NCBI GenBank assembly: GCA_013140775.1
Contig: JABFSA010000036.1
Location: 1 to 49,923, forward strand
Origin: Acidobacteriota bacterium
GTDB lineage: Bacteria > Acidobacteriota > Vicinamibacteria > Vicinamibacterales > UBA2999
Length of the DNA: 49,923 nucleotides
Direction of reading: 5' to 3'
This document shows positions 1 to 7,536 of the stretch, in pieces (position 1 is the stretch's first letter; every line of letters starts with the position of its first letter). A program made the position numbers and the translations under genes. Below the pieces are notes generated by a model, which searched no databases, was not told the origin of the DNA, and saw only the letters and a list, made by a program, of their open reading frames with translations.

Positions 1-333
1 CGACTGAAAGCGCCAATCACGCCGCGCGAGCCTTCGGCCCGCGCGAGCGGGAACGAGTCCTTTCTTCCGCACCAGACTTCGCTCGATAAGTCAGCGAGCG
101 AGCTTCGTCCAGGCAGGCGAGCGTCGGTTATGTGCGAAATCTGTCGCACCGTAGCTTCAGCGAAGGCGGGCCTTCTTCACATGTCTTCGAGCTTCGGCTA
201 GGCAGGCGACCGTCGGTTGTGTGCGAAGGCTATCTCGCCGTAGCGCCGATGGCGCGAAGGCGGACTCTCCACACATCCTGGCGCGCCGGCGTTGGTGTAG
301 CATGCGATCAATTCGTCCAACCGGAGCAATCGC
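1..333. repeat. Repeat-rich intergenic DNA with two copies of a ~60-bp dispersed element
   Basis: No convincing gene is seen; the short open frames here run across repeat units. Two related units lie at about 113-170 and 201-264. Both begin with a GGCAGGCGA/C-CGTCGGTT-like segment and end in a GCCGTAGC...GCGAAGGCGG segment that is partly palindromic. Related units occur at 1078-1124 and 3735-3800. Such short GC-rich dispersed elements are common in intergenic DNA of Acidobacteriota (established in general terms; this family is not identified by name here). Whether they are RNA structures, terminators or selfish REP-like elements cannot be told from the sequence. Confidence 0.6.
54..84 (+). 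repeat. 31-bp direct repeat, copy 1 (partner 1011-1041)
   Basis: The segment starting CGAGTCCTTTCTTCCGCACC recurs at 1011-1041 with a single mismatch and in the same orientation. The two copies bracket the gene at 334-990. Confidence 0.75.
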
Positions 334-990
334 ATGAATGTCCACCACCTCGTGCCGTCCGTGAGCCGCCGGCTCCTGACCATGGGAGCTCTCATCTTGG
401 TGGCCGGCCTGCAGCCGGTTCACGCGTCAGGTGAAGACCTCTCAAAGTTCAGGCGCATCGAGCCGCAGTACATCGCGGCGCTGGGAGACCCCAAGGCCAC
501 CGCCGGAAGCGGCGCGCAATCGTGGGGCCTCTGGAGCCAGGACCCTGGCCCGCGCGGTTGCAAGCTGGACCGCTACCCTGAATTGAAGGCGACCGGCGTG
601 GCGCCGTCACAGTGGAAGTTCGACGCTGCGGACTGGTGGCTGGAGGAACACGGCTTGATCATGGAGAAGCCGACCTTTCCGCTGCCTGCGGGGAAGTACC
701 TCGTCACGGGAGACCGCACGGTGACGACCGTGCTGACCATTCACCCCAAGGACAAGAACGGCAATCAGCGGTGGGAACTCGCCGACGGCGCGACCCTTTA
801 CGATGTCACCCATCTCGGATGCCGATCCGCACGCTACACGCCGGCGACGACTAACAAAGAGTGCTCGCCCGCCAACGTGCGGACCACGGGTTTTCCGGTG
901 AAGCCAGGGGGGGCCATGCCCGCCGTGAACGGCTGCCGCCAGCAGGACTATACGGTGCTCATCGTCGTCGGGCTGCCCGCCACTCGCTGA
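334..990 (+). CDS. Secreted protein of unknown function (218 aa)
   Basis: The N-terminus carries a signal-peptide-like hydrophobic stretch at about residues 14-29 ending in a VHAS cleavage-like site, so the product is probably periplasmic or secreted. The mature part is hydrophilic with several cysteines (CKLDRYPE, HLGCRSARY, ECSPAN, NGCRQQ), which may form disulfides. No known domain was recognised. The ATG is preceded by GGAG eight bases upstream, supporting this start. It stands alone on the plus strand between two repeat-rich segments, and a 31-bp direct repeat flanks it on both sides, so it may be an inserted or mobile cassette, though no mobility gene is present. Function unknown. Confidence 0.7.
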   Translation: MNVHHLVPSVSRRLLTMGALILVAGLQPVHASGEDLSKFRRIEPQYIAALGDPKATAGSGAQSWGLWSQDPGPRGCKLDRYPELKATGVAPSQWKFDAADWWLEEHGLIMEKPTFPLPAGKYLVTGDRTVTTVLTIHPKDKNGNQRWELADGATLYDVTHLGCRSARYTPATTNKECSPANVRTTGFPVKPGGAMPAVNGCRQQDYTVLIVVGLPATR

Positions 991-1342
991 GTGGCAGCAC
1001 CGCGAAGTTTCGAGTCCTTTCTTCCGCACCAGCCTTCGCTCACGCTTGCGAATCGTCGAGCGTGAGCTTCAGCTCGGCAAGCCGAACGAAGGCTGTCGCG
1101 CCGTAGCCCGAAGGGCGAAGGTGGACCATCGAATGCCCTGAGCGAACGCAGGGTCGTGCGGGGAGTGCGGCGGCGACGAGGCCGGGAATAGTTCGCAGTC
1201 TCTCCAAGAAAACCCGCGATACCGGCACCCCGGAAAACGCCCGATTGGCACTCCTTCGACACTTCGCGGCAGCAATCTACTGGCATGGATTCTGATAACA
1301 GGATGGATGTCGAAGGACGACGGCATCTCCAGGGAGGAAGCC
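991..1342. repeat. Intergenic repeat segment downstream of the secreted protein
   Basis: About 350 bases without a convincing gene. It contains the second copy of the 31-bp direct repeat (1011-1041), a CTCACGCTTGCG/CGAGCGTGAG imperfect hairpin (about 1039-1068), and a divergent copy of the dispersed element ending GCCGTAGCCCGAAGGGCGAAGG (1098-1121). The rest (1125-1330) shows nothing recognisable apart from the leader and ribosome binding site of the next gene. Confidence 0.5.
1011..1041 (+). repeat. 31-bp direct repeat, copy 2 (partner 54-84)
   Basis: Matches 54-84 at all but one position, same orientation. See copy 1. Confidence 0.75.
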
Positions 1343-1567
1343 ATGTTCTGCGCTCTTTCAACATCGCCGTTGAGTTGCCGCTGGGTCCAACCGGGGTCAA
1401 GGGGAAGGCTCGAAGCGTTTGAATACGCCGTCTGCGAGCGTCAGAAAGACTTCGTGCGAGTCGTCAGCGATGCCGAGTGCAAGTTCTGCCCGTTCTGGCA
1501 GGCACCACAACGCCATGAGACGCGCCCATCGGAACTGACGGACCTTCTTGACGAGGATGGCCCATGA
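1343..1567 (+). CDS. Small cysteine-containing protein (74 aa), coupled to CBS protein
   Basis: This start was chosen because a strong ribosome binding site, AGGGAGGAAG, sits just before the ATG at 1343; an upstream in-frame ATG at 1307 lacks one. The protein has an ECKFCPFW segment (a CxxC motif) near residue 48, plus further cysteines near the N-terminus and mid-protein, compatible with a metal- or redox-binding role. Its stop overlaps the ATG of the CBS-domain gene (ATGA, 1564-1567), so the two are probably translationally coupled. No family was recognised. The context (CBS pair, UspA) suggests a stress or energy-sensing role, by inference only. Confidence 0.6.
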   Translation: MFCALSTSPLSCRWVQPGSRGRLEAFEYAVCERQKDFVRVVSDAECKFCPFWQAPQRHETRPSELTDLLDEDGP

Positions 1568-1998
1568 ACCATATTCCAACGATGGCGGCGGTGATGACGC
1601 CTTTCCCACTGTCCGTGGAAATCGACGATACCCTGCGGCGCGCGCGTGACGTGATGACCGAGCACGAAATACGGCACCTACCAGTCGTCAGGGACCATGT
1701 GCTGCTCGGCATCCTGACTGATCGTGACATCAAGCGTGCGCTCGACCCCGACCTCGGACTTCCATCCAAGGACGAGCTGTTCGTCGGCGATGTGTACATA
1801 CCTGACCCGTACGTCGTGGACGACCATTCACCGCTCGACGACGTCCTCGAACATATGGCGACCCATCACCTCGGGAGCGCTCTCGTGACAACACACGGCC
1901 GCCTGTCCGGAATCTTCACCACGATCGACGCCTGCCGGATCTACTGCGAGCACCTGCGCCGGATGTTTCCCCGACCCGCCGGGACCGACGTCGCGTGA
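1564..1998 (+). CDS. CBS-domain-pair protein (144 aa), paralogue of 11055-11486
   Basis: A stand-alone Bateman module: two CBS motifs, the first around residues 7-65 (VMTPFPLSV ... HLPVVRDHVLLGILTDRDI) and the second around 75-130 (DPYVVDDHSPLDDVLEHM ... GSALVTTHGRLSGIFTTIDA). CBS pairs bind adenine nucleotides or related ligands and usually regulate a partner protein; here there is no fused effector domain. It overlaps the preceding small gene by four bases. The paralogue at 11055-11486 shares most of the sequence, including the central RDIKRALDPDLGLP segment, so the pair arose by duplication. Ligand and partner are unknown; linkage to UspA and small proteins suggests energy or stress signalling. 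Confidence 0.9.
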   Translation: MNHIPTMAAVMTPFPLSVEIDDTLRRARDVMTEHEIRHLPVVRDHVLLGILTDRDIKRALDPDLGLPSKDELFVGDVYIPDPYVVDDHSPLDDVLEHMATHHLGSALVTTHGRLSGIFTTIDACRIYCEHLRRMFPRPAGTDVA

Positions 1999-2044
1999 TC
2001 GGCGTTCCGCGTCGCATCAGCCGCATCCTCCTGAGGGGCCAACG

Positions 2045-2368
2045 ATGAGCACAACCGGTGAAAGTGGGAAGACTGTGTACTGGCATCGCGACCTGCCGCC
2101 TCTCGACGGCATAATCCTGCACGAGCACAGTCTCGAGGCGACAAGCGATCGCGTCGTCGGTTCGATCGTGCGCTTTGGAAGCTTGTGGGACCAATGCTAC
2201 GCGTCCCTGATGGCGCACACGACTGACCGGCTCGCCCAGGAAGTGGCTCGTCTCGGCGGACACTATGCGCACGTGCTGGACGAACACATCGACAGCAAGC
2301 GTGACGACCGCACCAACGAAAGCTGGCTGCACGGCCGATTCAGCTACGTTCTGTACAAACAGGGCTGA
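2045..2368 (+). CDS. Conserved-looking protein of unknown function (107 aa)
   Basis: A short soluble protein with no signal peptide or membrane segment. The ATG follows a GAGGGG ribosome binding site, and the gene lies 46 bases after the CBS gene on the same strand, before UspA, so it is probably part of the same transcription unit. It has several histidines (YWHRDLPP, LHEHSLE, GGHYAHVLDEH), but no known motif. The composition is that of a real coding gene and all neighbours are collinear. Function unknown; co-transcription with CBS and UspA genes suggests a stress-related role. Confidence 0.65.
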   Translation: MSTTGESGKTVYWHRDLPPLDGIILHEHSLEATSDRVVGSIVRFGSLWDQCYASLMAHTTDRLAQEVARLGGHYAHVLDEHIDSKRDDRTNESWLHGRFSYVLYKQG

Positions 2369-2451
2369 CGGTGGAGAACTCCCAAATGCGCGCGGGTGAA
2401 CGCTGTGCGTGTAAGGAGCAACCGACGCGCCGGTCGCAGTAGCGCATCCTC

Positions 2452-2898
2452 ATGCCGTACGCCGCGCGTATTCTCGTGCCTACGGACTTCAGTCCGTTGT
2501 CCAGCGTTGCCCTCGAGCACGCGATCGCGCTGGCGTCGCTGTGCCGCGCGTCCATCCACCTGCTCCACGTCCGAACCGACGCCCGCGGGCAGGTCAACGA
2601 CGACGACCGGCACCTGGCGGGGCTCGTGTCGCGGTGCCACGCCGAGGCGCTCGTCGTGACGTCGCAAGTGTGCTCCGGGCAGCCAGCGGCGATCATCGCG
2701 CAGGTGGCAGCCGACCGCGCGGTCGATCTCATCGTCCTCGGTACGCACGGCCGGCACGGCGTTGCGCACCTGATACTCGGAAGCGTCGCTGAACACATCG
2801 TGCGCACAGCCCCCTGTCCGGTACTCACAGTGCGCGGACTTGTCCCGGACCGCGTGGAGGAGCCCACGGGAGACGCATTGGTGCTTCTACCGAACTGA
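2452..2898 (+). CDS. Universal stress protein, UspA family (148 aa)
   Basis: Single UspA domain of normal length. It begins with the family's hydrophobic strand and acidic residue (ILVPTDFSP) and contains the ATP-binding signature G-x2-G-x9-G-S as GTHGRHGVAHLILGS (residues 97-111), followed by the typical PCPVLTVR end strand. Such proteins bind ATP and help cells survive starvation, hypoxia or oxidative stress. No clear Shine-Dalgarno precedes the ATG. It ends a plus-strand cluster with a CBS-pair protein and two small unknown proteins. Confidence 0.93.
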   Translation: MPYAARILVPTDFSPLSSVALEHAIALASLCRASIHLLHVRTDARGQVNDDDRHLAGLVSRCHAEALVVTSQVCSGQPAAIIAQVAADRAVDLIVLGTHGRHGVAHLILGSVAEHIVRTAPCPVLTVRGLVPDRVEEPTGDALVLLPN

Positions 2899-3028
2899 GG
2901 GGTGGACCATGGGCACCACCTCGTCAGCACACGGATTCAAGTAGAATCGCGCCAACGGAGACTGCGGACCAGCTTGAGGGTCGGTCTACACATTCCGCCA
3001 AACCGTGCGTCCTTCAGAGGTCATCGTG

Positions 3029-3682
3029 ATGACAAGACTCGCGACCGTCTCTTGCCTGGTTGTTCTGCTCCTCACGTCACTCGGCGCTCAGCAGCAGGGA
3101 CTCACCGATGCGATGGTGCAGACCGCCGCGATCGAGGTGCCGCGCCTCATCGACATTCTCCAGCTCAAGCCGGGCATGACGATCGCCGACGTGGGCGCCG
3201 GCTTCGGCGCGTGGACCGTCGGATTCGGCAAATGGGTTGGTCCCTCCGGCCGCGTCTACGCCACGGACATCGGCGACAAACAGCTCACGTTCCTCAAGCA
3301 GACGACGGCGGAGGCAGGGTTGAAGAATGTCACGGTATTGGCGGGAGCGGAACGTTCGACCAATCTGCCGGCAAACTGCTGCGACGCGATCCTCATCCGC
3401 GACGCCTATCACCACCTCACGCAGCCGAATGATGTCCTGAGAGGCGTTGCCGCCGCGCTGAAGCCTGGGGGCCGTCTCGCCGTCATCGACTTTCCGCCCC
3501 GCCCGAATTCGGAAGTGCCTGCAGGTGTGCCAGCAAACCGCATCGGCCACGGTGTGCCGATGGCCGTCGTCACGAGCGAAGTGACCATGGCGGGACTCAC
3601 ACAGGTGCAGGCGGAACCGAAGTGGTCCGAGAAGAGCCAGCCGAACGACCTGTTCCTGCTGGTGTTCAGAAAACCAAACTAA
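3029..3682 (+). CDS. Exported class I SAM-dependent methyltransferase (217 aa)
   Basis: The Rossmann methyltransferase motif I is visible as IADVGAGFG (residues 52-60), followed by a motif-II-like acidic strand (VYATDIGD), a motif-IV region (CDAILIRDAYHHL) and LKPGGRLAVIDF. An N-terminal hydrophobic stretch (residues 4-20, ending LGAQQ) looks like a cleavable signal peptide. The ATG at 3029 has AGAGG about eight bases upstream; a GTG at 3005 would only prepend eight residues. The substrate is unknown. A signal peptide on a SAM enzyme is odd because SAM is cytoplasmic; it may be an uncleaved anchor. A dispersed repeat follows the stop. Confidence 0.85.
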   Translation: MTRLATVSCLVVLLLTSLGAQQQGLTDAMVQTAAIEVPRLIDILQLKPGMTIADVGAGFGAWTVGFGKWVGPSGRVYATDIGDKQLTFLKQTTAEAGLKNVTVLAGAERSTNLPANCCDAILIRDAYHHLTQPNDVLRGVAAALKPGGRLAVIDFPPRPNSEVPAGVPANRIGHGVPMAVVTSEVTMAGLTQVQAEPKWSEKSQPNDLFLLVFRKPN

Positions 3683-3734
3683 GACACTCGCAATATCGTG
3701 CAGGTTTGGGCCAGCAGGCGGCCGCTGTCTAGAC

Positions 3735-3800
3735 AAGCCAGCGAGCGGTCGGTAACATTGATTGTCTGTCTCGCCGCAGCGCCAAAGGCGCGAAGACGGA
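3735..3800. repeat. Dispersed ~60-bp repeat, copy 3
   Basis: Resembles the elements at 113-170 and 201-264: a GCGAGCGGTCGGTAAC-like start and a CGCCGCAGCGCCAAAGGCGC-like end that is palindromic around AGCGCC/GGCGCG. It lies between the methyltransferase stop and a very small membrane-protein gene. Confidence 0.55.
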
Positions 3801-3840
3801 CGACCGCTAATCACTCATCCAAGGACTCAGTCACGCCGAT

Positions 3841-3948
3841 ATGAAACACATGGACCACAACACCGGACATGCGCTCGAAATGCTCTGGATCCCCGCGGGA
3901 TTTGCCCTGATCTTCCTTCCGATCGTTTTACTTTTCCTGACGGTATAG
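3841..3948 (+). CDS. Small His/Met-rich single-pass membrane protein (35 aa)
   Basis: A short frame from ATG to TAG encodes a hydrophilic, His- and Met-rich head (MKHMDHNTGHALEM) followed by one hydrophobic helix (residues 15-35, WIPAGFALIFLPIVLLFLTV). Head plus transmembrane helix is typical of genuine small membrane proteins, and the His/Met pattern is reminiscent of copper-binding peptides, but there is no copper gene nearby. The only purine-rich site is AAGGA, about 17 bases upstream, which is too far for a good ribosome binding site. Call is tentative; conservation in relatives would decide. Confidence 0.45.
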   Translation: MKHMDHNTGHALEMLWIPAGFALIFLPIVLLFLTV

Positions 3949-3969
3949 CTGGATTCCACGCAGGGCATT

Positions 3970-3998
3970 CGAGCACGAGCCGTTCGGGCTCGCGCTGG
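3970..3998. terminator. Hairpin between convergent genes
   Basis: CGAGCACGAGCC and GGCTCGCGCTGG form a 12-base stem with two mismatches around a GTTCG loop. It lies between the small plus-strand membrane gene and the end of the minus-strand PAP2 gene. There is no clear T-tract, so its termination activity is uncertain. Confidence 0.35.
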
Positions 3999-4012
3999 CA
4001 TCGCCGTGCGTT

Positions 4013-4834
4013 TCAGGGTTTCAGACTGCCGGATAGATCGAGCGAAAAACCGACAGCACCGGGCCGGACAAGGGGAGACACGCGACCAGGAAGCCCCGGC
4101 AAATCCACGGACAGGCCGCTCGCGATCCCGATCGTCGCGCCAAACACGACATCGCTGAGGTAGTGAAGGTTCTGAAGGCGGGAAGCGGCGACGTAGGTGG
4201 CCATGGTAAAGGCCGGTACGCCGGCGCGCCATCCCCATCGCCGCTGCAGAACGGTTGCCGTGGCAAACGTGGCGGAGGTATGGCCCGACGGGAATGAGCC
4301 CTTCGTCGGCGTGGCTGCGTGCTGGTAGGGGCGGGGACGAGGCAGCAACTTCAGCGAACGAGTGACCACGCTGCTCACCACGTGCGCGCGAATCAACGTG
4401 ACGGACAACTCGGCCGCCTCGGTTTGGTCCGTCGCTTTCGCAATCAGGTAGACCGCAGCAGGAATTCCACTGTGAAGCCCCCCCTCACCCAGGTGTTCCG
4501 CGAGATCAACCGCGCCATCCTGGTCGTCATCCCTCCACGCCTGGGCAATTCTGTCGTCTAACAGCAGGCTGACCAGCGTCAACGAGGCCCCGGCGCCGAG
4601 AACCACACGACTTCGGCCCCGTGTGAATTGCCCCAGGTCATGGAACACGCATCGGACAACGGTCGAAATACCATGCTTGTCGCAGGGTTCATCGACGGTA
4701 TCGGATTCAGATGTAGCGGGAGGTGTCAGCGCGGCGTCGTTGGCCTGAGCCTCGGCCAATACAGGGCACGTGGCGCTGAGGACGGCGACCAGACTTACCC
4801 GGCGAACCAGGAAAGCTACGCGCACCGACTGCAT
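4013..4834 (-). CDS. PAP2-family phosphatase (273 aa)
   Basis: All three PAP2 phosphatase signatures are visible: K-x-L-x-R-x-R-P as KLLPRPRP (162-169), PSGH (182-185), and SRLQNLHYLSD with catalytic His224 and Asp228. Members dephosphorylate lipid phosphates such as undecaprenyl pyrophosphate or phosphatidic acid, usually at the outer face of the inner membrane. The N-terminus has a signal-peptide-like segment (residues 9-29, ending AEAQA). An unusual DDDQDGAVDLAEHLGEGG stretch precedes the core helices and resembles an EF-hand-like acidic loop. It is not in an obvious operon; the exact substrate cannot be assigned. Confidence 0.9.
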   Translation of the reverse strand: MQSVRVAFLVRRVSLVAVLSATCPVLAEAQANDAALTPPATSESDTVDEPCDKHGISTVVRCVFHDLGQFTRGRSRVVLGAGASLTLVSLLLDDRIAQAWRDDDQDGAVDLAEHLGEGGLHSGIPAAVYLIAKATDQTEAAELSVTLIRAHVVSSVVTRSLKLLPRPRPYQHAATPTKGSFPSGHTSATFATATVLQRRWGWRAGVPAFTMATYVAASRLQNLHYLSDVVFGATIGIASGLSVDLPGLPGRVSPLVRPGAVGFSLDLSGSLKP

Positions 4835-5068
4835 TGAGGGGCGGGCGCACGTTACACGGTCGGGGGACCGAGCAGCAACAAAAAAATCCAGGACCCCCTT
4901 CTACGACCCTCCACTGGGTGGCTTCACCTCCAGAACCGGGCACAATCAGGCACCCCAGCCCTGTTCTTGCGACGTGTCGCAGTGCCGGAAACGAATCCTC
5001 GACCGGCATTCACGGTGACGCCGTGGCGATCGAGCTGATTCCGGACGGATACGTCCCGAAGTAGTGTT

Positions 5069-5776
5069 CTAGTCTTTCGGGTTCGTCGCGAACACCGTCA
5101 ACTCAGGAATGAACCCGCGATCGTCCATCTCCAGAGCTGATCGAACGGCCTGCGCAATGTCTTCGCCGCGCAGTTTCGTGGGGTTCTGCATGTTCTGCTC
5201 GAGTCCAGCCGTCGCATAAAACTCGGTGAGCACCTCGCTCGGATTCACGAGGATGACGCGAACATTGAACGGCCGCAGCTCAGCGCGCCAGCATTCGGTC
5301 ATGCCCCGCAGCGCGAACTTGCTGGCGTAATACGCCGTGCCCCTGGCCGCACCGCGCAGGGCGGCAGTCGATCCGATGTTGACGATGTGCCCGCTCTTGC
5401 GCTGGATGAAGTGCTTCGTGGCTTCGCGACCCATCAGCATGGCACCGGTGACGTTGGTCGCGAACACGCGCTCGAAGCTGCCGAGGTCCATCTCGGCGAG
5501 CGGCTTGAGCACGCCGACACCAGCGTTATTGACGAGAATGTCGAGGTGATCGAACTCGCGGAACAGCTCCGAGTAAGTGCGGAGAACATCCGCCTCCTTC
5601 CCTACGTCCGCGTGAATAGGATGAGCCCCGATCGACTTGCTCGCGGAGTCGAGCCGTTTCTCGTCGCGGCCGGTAACGGCCACCTTCGCACCACCGTCGA
5701 TCAACGTTTTTGCGATCGCCAGGCCAATGCCACTCGATCCTCCTGTCACCAGCGCCGTCGCACCCTTGAGATTCAT
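5069..5776 (-). CDS. Short-chain dehydrogenase/reductase, SDR family (235 aa)
   Basis: Classical SDR of normal length. The cofactor motif TGGSSGIG lies at residues 11-18, NNAG at 83-86, catalytic Ser136 in IGSTAAL, and the YxxxK pair as Tyr149/Lys153 in YYASK. Arg38 following strand 2 (VTGRDEKR) suggests NADP(H) preference. It oxidises or reduces an unknown alcohol/ketone in the cytoplasm. The end of the preceding minus-strand gene (5820) is 43 bases upstream of this start, so it may be downstream in a two-gene unit, though the two gene types are unrelated. Confidence 0.92.
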   Translation of the reverse strand: MNLKGATALVTGGSSGIGLAIAKTLIDGGAKVAVTGRDEKRLDSASKSIGAHPIHADVGKEADVLRTYSELFREFDHLDILVNNAGVGVLKPLAEMDLGSFERVFATNVTGAMLMGREATKHFIQRKSGHIVNIGSTAALRGAARGTAYYASKFALRGMTECWRAELRPFNVRVILVNPSEVLTEFYATAGLEQNMQNPTKLRGEDIAQAVRSALEMDDRGFIPELTVFATNPKD

Positions 5777-5819
5777 GGTCTTGTCCGCTCGAAACGAATG
5801 CCGTTGTTAGATTTGGGAG

Positions 5820-7052
5820 TTACTGCGCGCAACGCGGCACGACAGGATGAAACTTCGCCCAGTTGGGATCCGTCGCCAGCTCACGCGGTTGCGCGATGTT
5901 TCTCGTGAAGCGCAGTTCAAAAGCCTCGCTGTAGTATCGCTTCTCCGCCGGGGACATCAGGTTCCTCGACTCGTCATCCAGGCACCCGCAGTACGCCTTC
6001 GCGTTGACGGCGTGGTATCTCGACGACACCGACACGTCGTGGACGGCGAGACACGCATTGAGGAACGTCGGAACGACGGGACCGCCGCGCGCCTCCTGCT
6101 GCAGAGATAGCCGGCCGTTGGATCCGCGAATCAGGTTCTCGCGAAGCTGGACCACCGCCGGAGCCTGGCAGCCCTCGACCTTCAAGAACCGAATGGCATC
6201 GTCCATGGCCGCCAGATCGGTGATGAGTGGCGAGTTTGGCATCAGCACCTGACCAGCCGCGCGGTTTGGCAGCAGCTGCCAATAGAATCTGTACTTGTCT
6301 GCCAGCGCGCGGTCGACGTGCCATGACTCCGCGTCCAGCGTTCCCAGGTCATTCGTCACCTGAACCGTCAGCACGGTGTGGTCCGCCGGCAGGAACGGCC
6401 GGCAGCTCTCCGAAAAGGTCTCGACATATCCGGCGAAGAGATACCGGAACTGGCGCGAGTCCCCGACATCACCGCCGAAGTCGCCGTCGAAGACATCTTT
6501 GACCGTTGCCGTCTTGAAACCGCTCCAATAGGCGGCGGGCTTGCGCACGACCCTGGCGGCCAGCGCTGCATTGGGCGGCACGACTTGCGGCGCCGATGGC
6601 GCCGGCGGCGGCGCGTCCACCGTGTCCAGTCGGCGTTTGACCACGCCGTAGACGATGCAGCCAGACGGTTGATCGGTGCCCGTCAGGATTTCGGATCGCG
6701 CATCGAATGTCCCATCGATATTCGTGATCTGGGTGCCCGGGATCATCCGCTGACCAGGCTCGGGCTGCAGCGTGAACCGGGTGCCGGCAAAGGTACCCCT
6801 CACCTTGTAGGTCACGCTCTGACTTGTGTCGGGTGACAGGTCGGCGGACAACGTCCCGCTGAGCATGCCGCCTCGCTCCTGGAGGGTCAGCGTCATGCCG
6901 CGGGGTCTCTCGTTGGGGCACGTAAATGAAGCACCGGTCCATTGCCCTTCGATAGTCCCCTGTGCCTGTGCGTCCTTGTACGAAACGCCAAGGAGCAGCA
7001 TCGAGGTAACCACCTGCCGAAGGATCCTGAACACGACACCCCGCCAAGTCAT
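5820..7052 (-). CDS. Secreted protein of unknown function (410 aa)
   Basis: The chosen ATG begins a signal peptide (MTWRGVVFRILRQ ... MLLLGVSYKDAQAQG); an upstream GTG at 7124 would add 24 residues without a signal function and would overlap the divergent gene. Residues ~32-125 look like a small beta-rich domain that begins GTIEGQWTGASF and includes GTFAGTRFTLQPE and NIDGTF. After a Pro/Ala-rich linker, a second region of about 230 residues contains conserved-looking cysteines (SESCRPF, EGCQAPA, LNACLAV, AYCGCLDDE). No family was recognised. It is divergent from the membrane protein at 7138. Confidence 0.7.
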   Translation of the reverse strand: MTWRGVVFRILRQVVTSMLLLGVSYKDAQAQGTIEGQWTGASFTCPNERPRGMTLTLQERGGMLSGTLSADLSPDTSQSVTYKVRGTFAGTRFTLQPEPGQRMIPGTQITNIDGTFDARSEILTGTDQPSGCIVYGVVKRRLDTVDAPPPAPSAPQVVPPNAALAARVVRKPAAYWSGFKTATVKDVFDGDFGGDVGDSRQFRYLFAGYVETFSESCRPFLPADHTVLTVQVTNDLGTLDAESWHVDRALADKYRFYWQLLPNRAAGQVLMPNSPLITDLAAMDDAIRFLKVEGCQAPAVVQLRENLIRGSNGRLSLQQEARGGPVVPTFLNACLAVHDVSVSSRYHAVNAKAYCGCLDDESRNLMSPAEKRYYSEAFELRFTRNIAQPRELATDPNWAKFHPVVPRCAQ

Positions 7053-7137
7053 CGTGTGCGGAGTGTAACCGCGACAGCGTGCCAAGATCCATCCTGCACG
7101 GCCCCGTGATACGGTGACAGACATAGGAGCGCGTCAC

Positions 7138-7536
7138 ATGCCCGAGCCCTCCAACTCATCCGTCGGTTCCATCCTGACTTGGACGAAAGTCATCTACCTG
7201 CTGCACGCCTTCAGCCTGCTGACGGGCATCCTTGGCGCCGCCACGGTCATCGGTTCATTCCTGATCGGCTGGCCGTCGATCATTGCCGTCATCCTGAACT
7301 ATGTGAAGCGCGACGACGCGCGCGGAACATGGCTCGAGTCACACTTCCGCTGGCAGATCCGGACCTTCTGGTTCGGCGCTGTCTGGGTTGGCCTGTGCGG
7401 CCTCTTCATCGTGATGACACTTGGCCTAGGCATCCTGATCGCGTGGCTGCCGCTTGGCCTCATCACGATCTGGTTCATCTATCGAATCATTCGAGGCTGG
7501 CTGGCACAGAGCGAGGGCCGGCCGATGTACACCTAG
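7138..7536 (+). CDS. DUF4870-like small integral membrane protein (132 aa)
   Basis: Three to four hydrophobic helices (about residues 15-50, 75-98, 100-120) surround the segment LNYVKRDDARGTWLESHFRWQIRT, of which NYVKRDD and ESHFRWQIRTFW are typical of DUF4870-type and related proteobacterial membrane proteins. The ATG at 7138 is preceded by AGGAG at good spacing; a GTG at 7114 is less likely. Function of the family is unknown. It is divergently arranged with the secreted protein (85-base gap) and its stop overlaps by three bases the end of a convergent PEGA pseudogene. Confidence 0.85.
   Translation: MPEPSNSSVGSILTWTKVIYLLHAFSLLTGILGAATVIGSFLIGWPSIIAVILNYVKRDDARGTWLESHFRWQIRTFWFGAVWVGLCGLFIVMTLGLGILIAWLPLGLITIWFIYRIIRGWLAQSEGRPMYT

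Noticed and set aside
1040..1400. Several overlapping minus-strand frames
   Set aside because: They run through the dispersed repeat and the start of the next gene and have no start signals.
1..3800. Insertion sequence or transposon
   Set aside because: Repeats are too short, with no transposase frame and no terminal inverted repeats.
4834..5064. A 76-residue plus-strand open frame between the PAP2 and SDR genes
   Set aside because: No ribosome binding site or hydrophobic or domain signal. Its last 16 residues look protein-like and could be a remnant, but there is not enough to call a gene.
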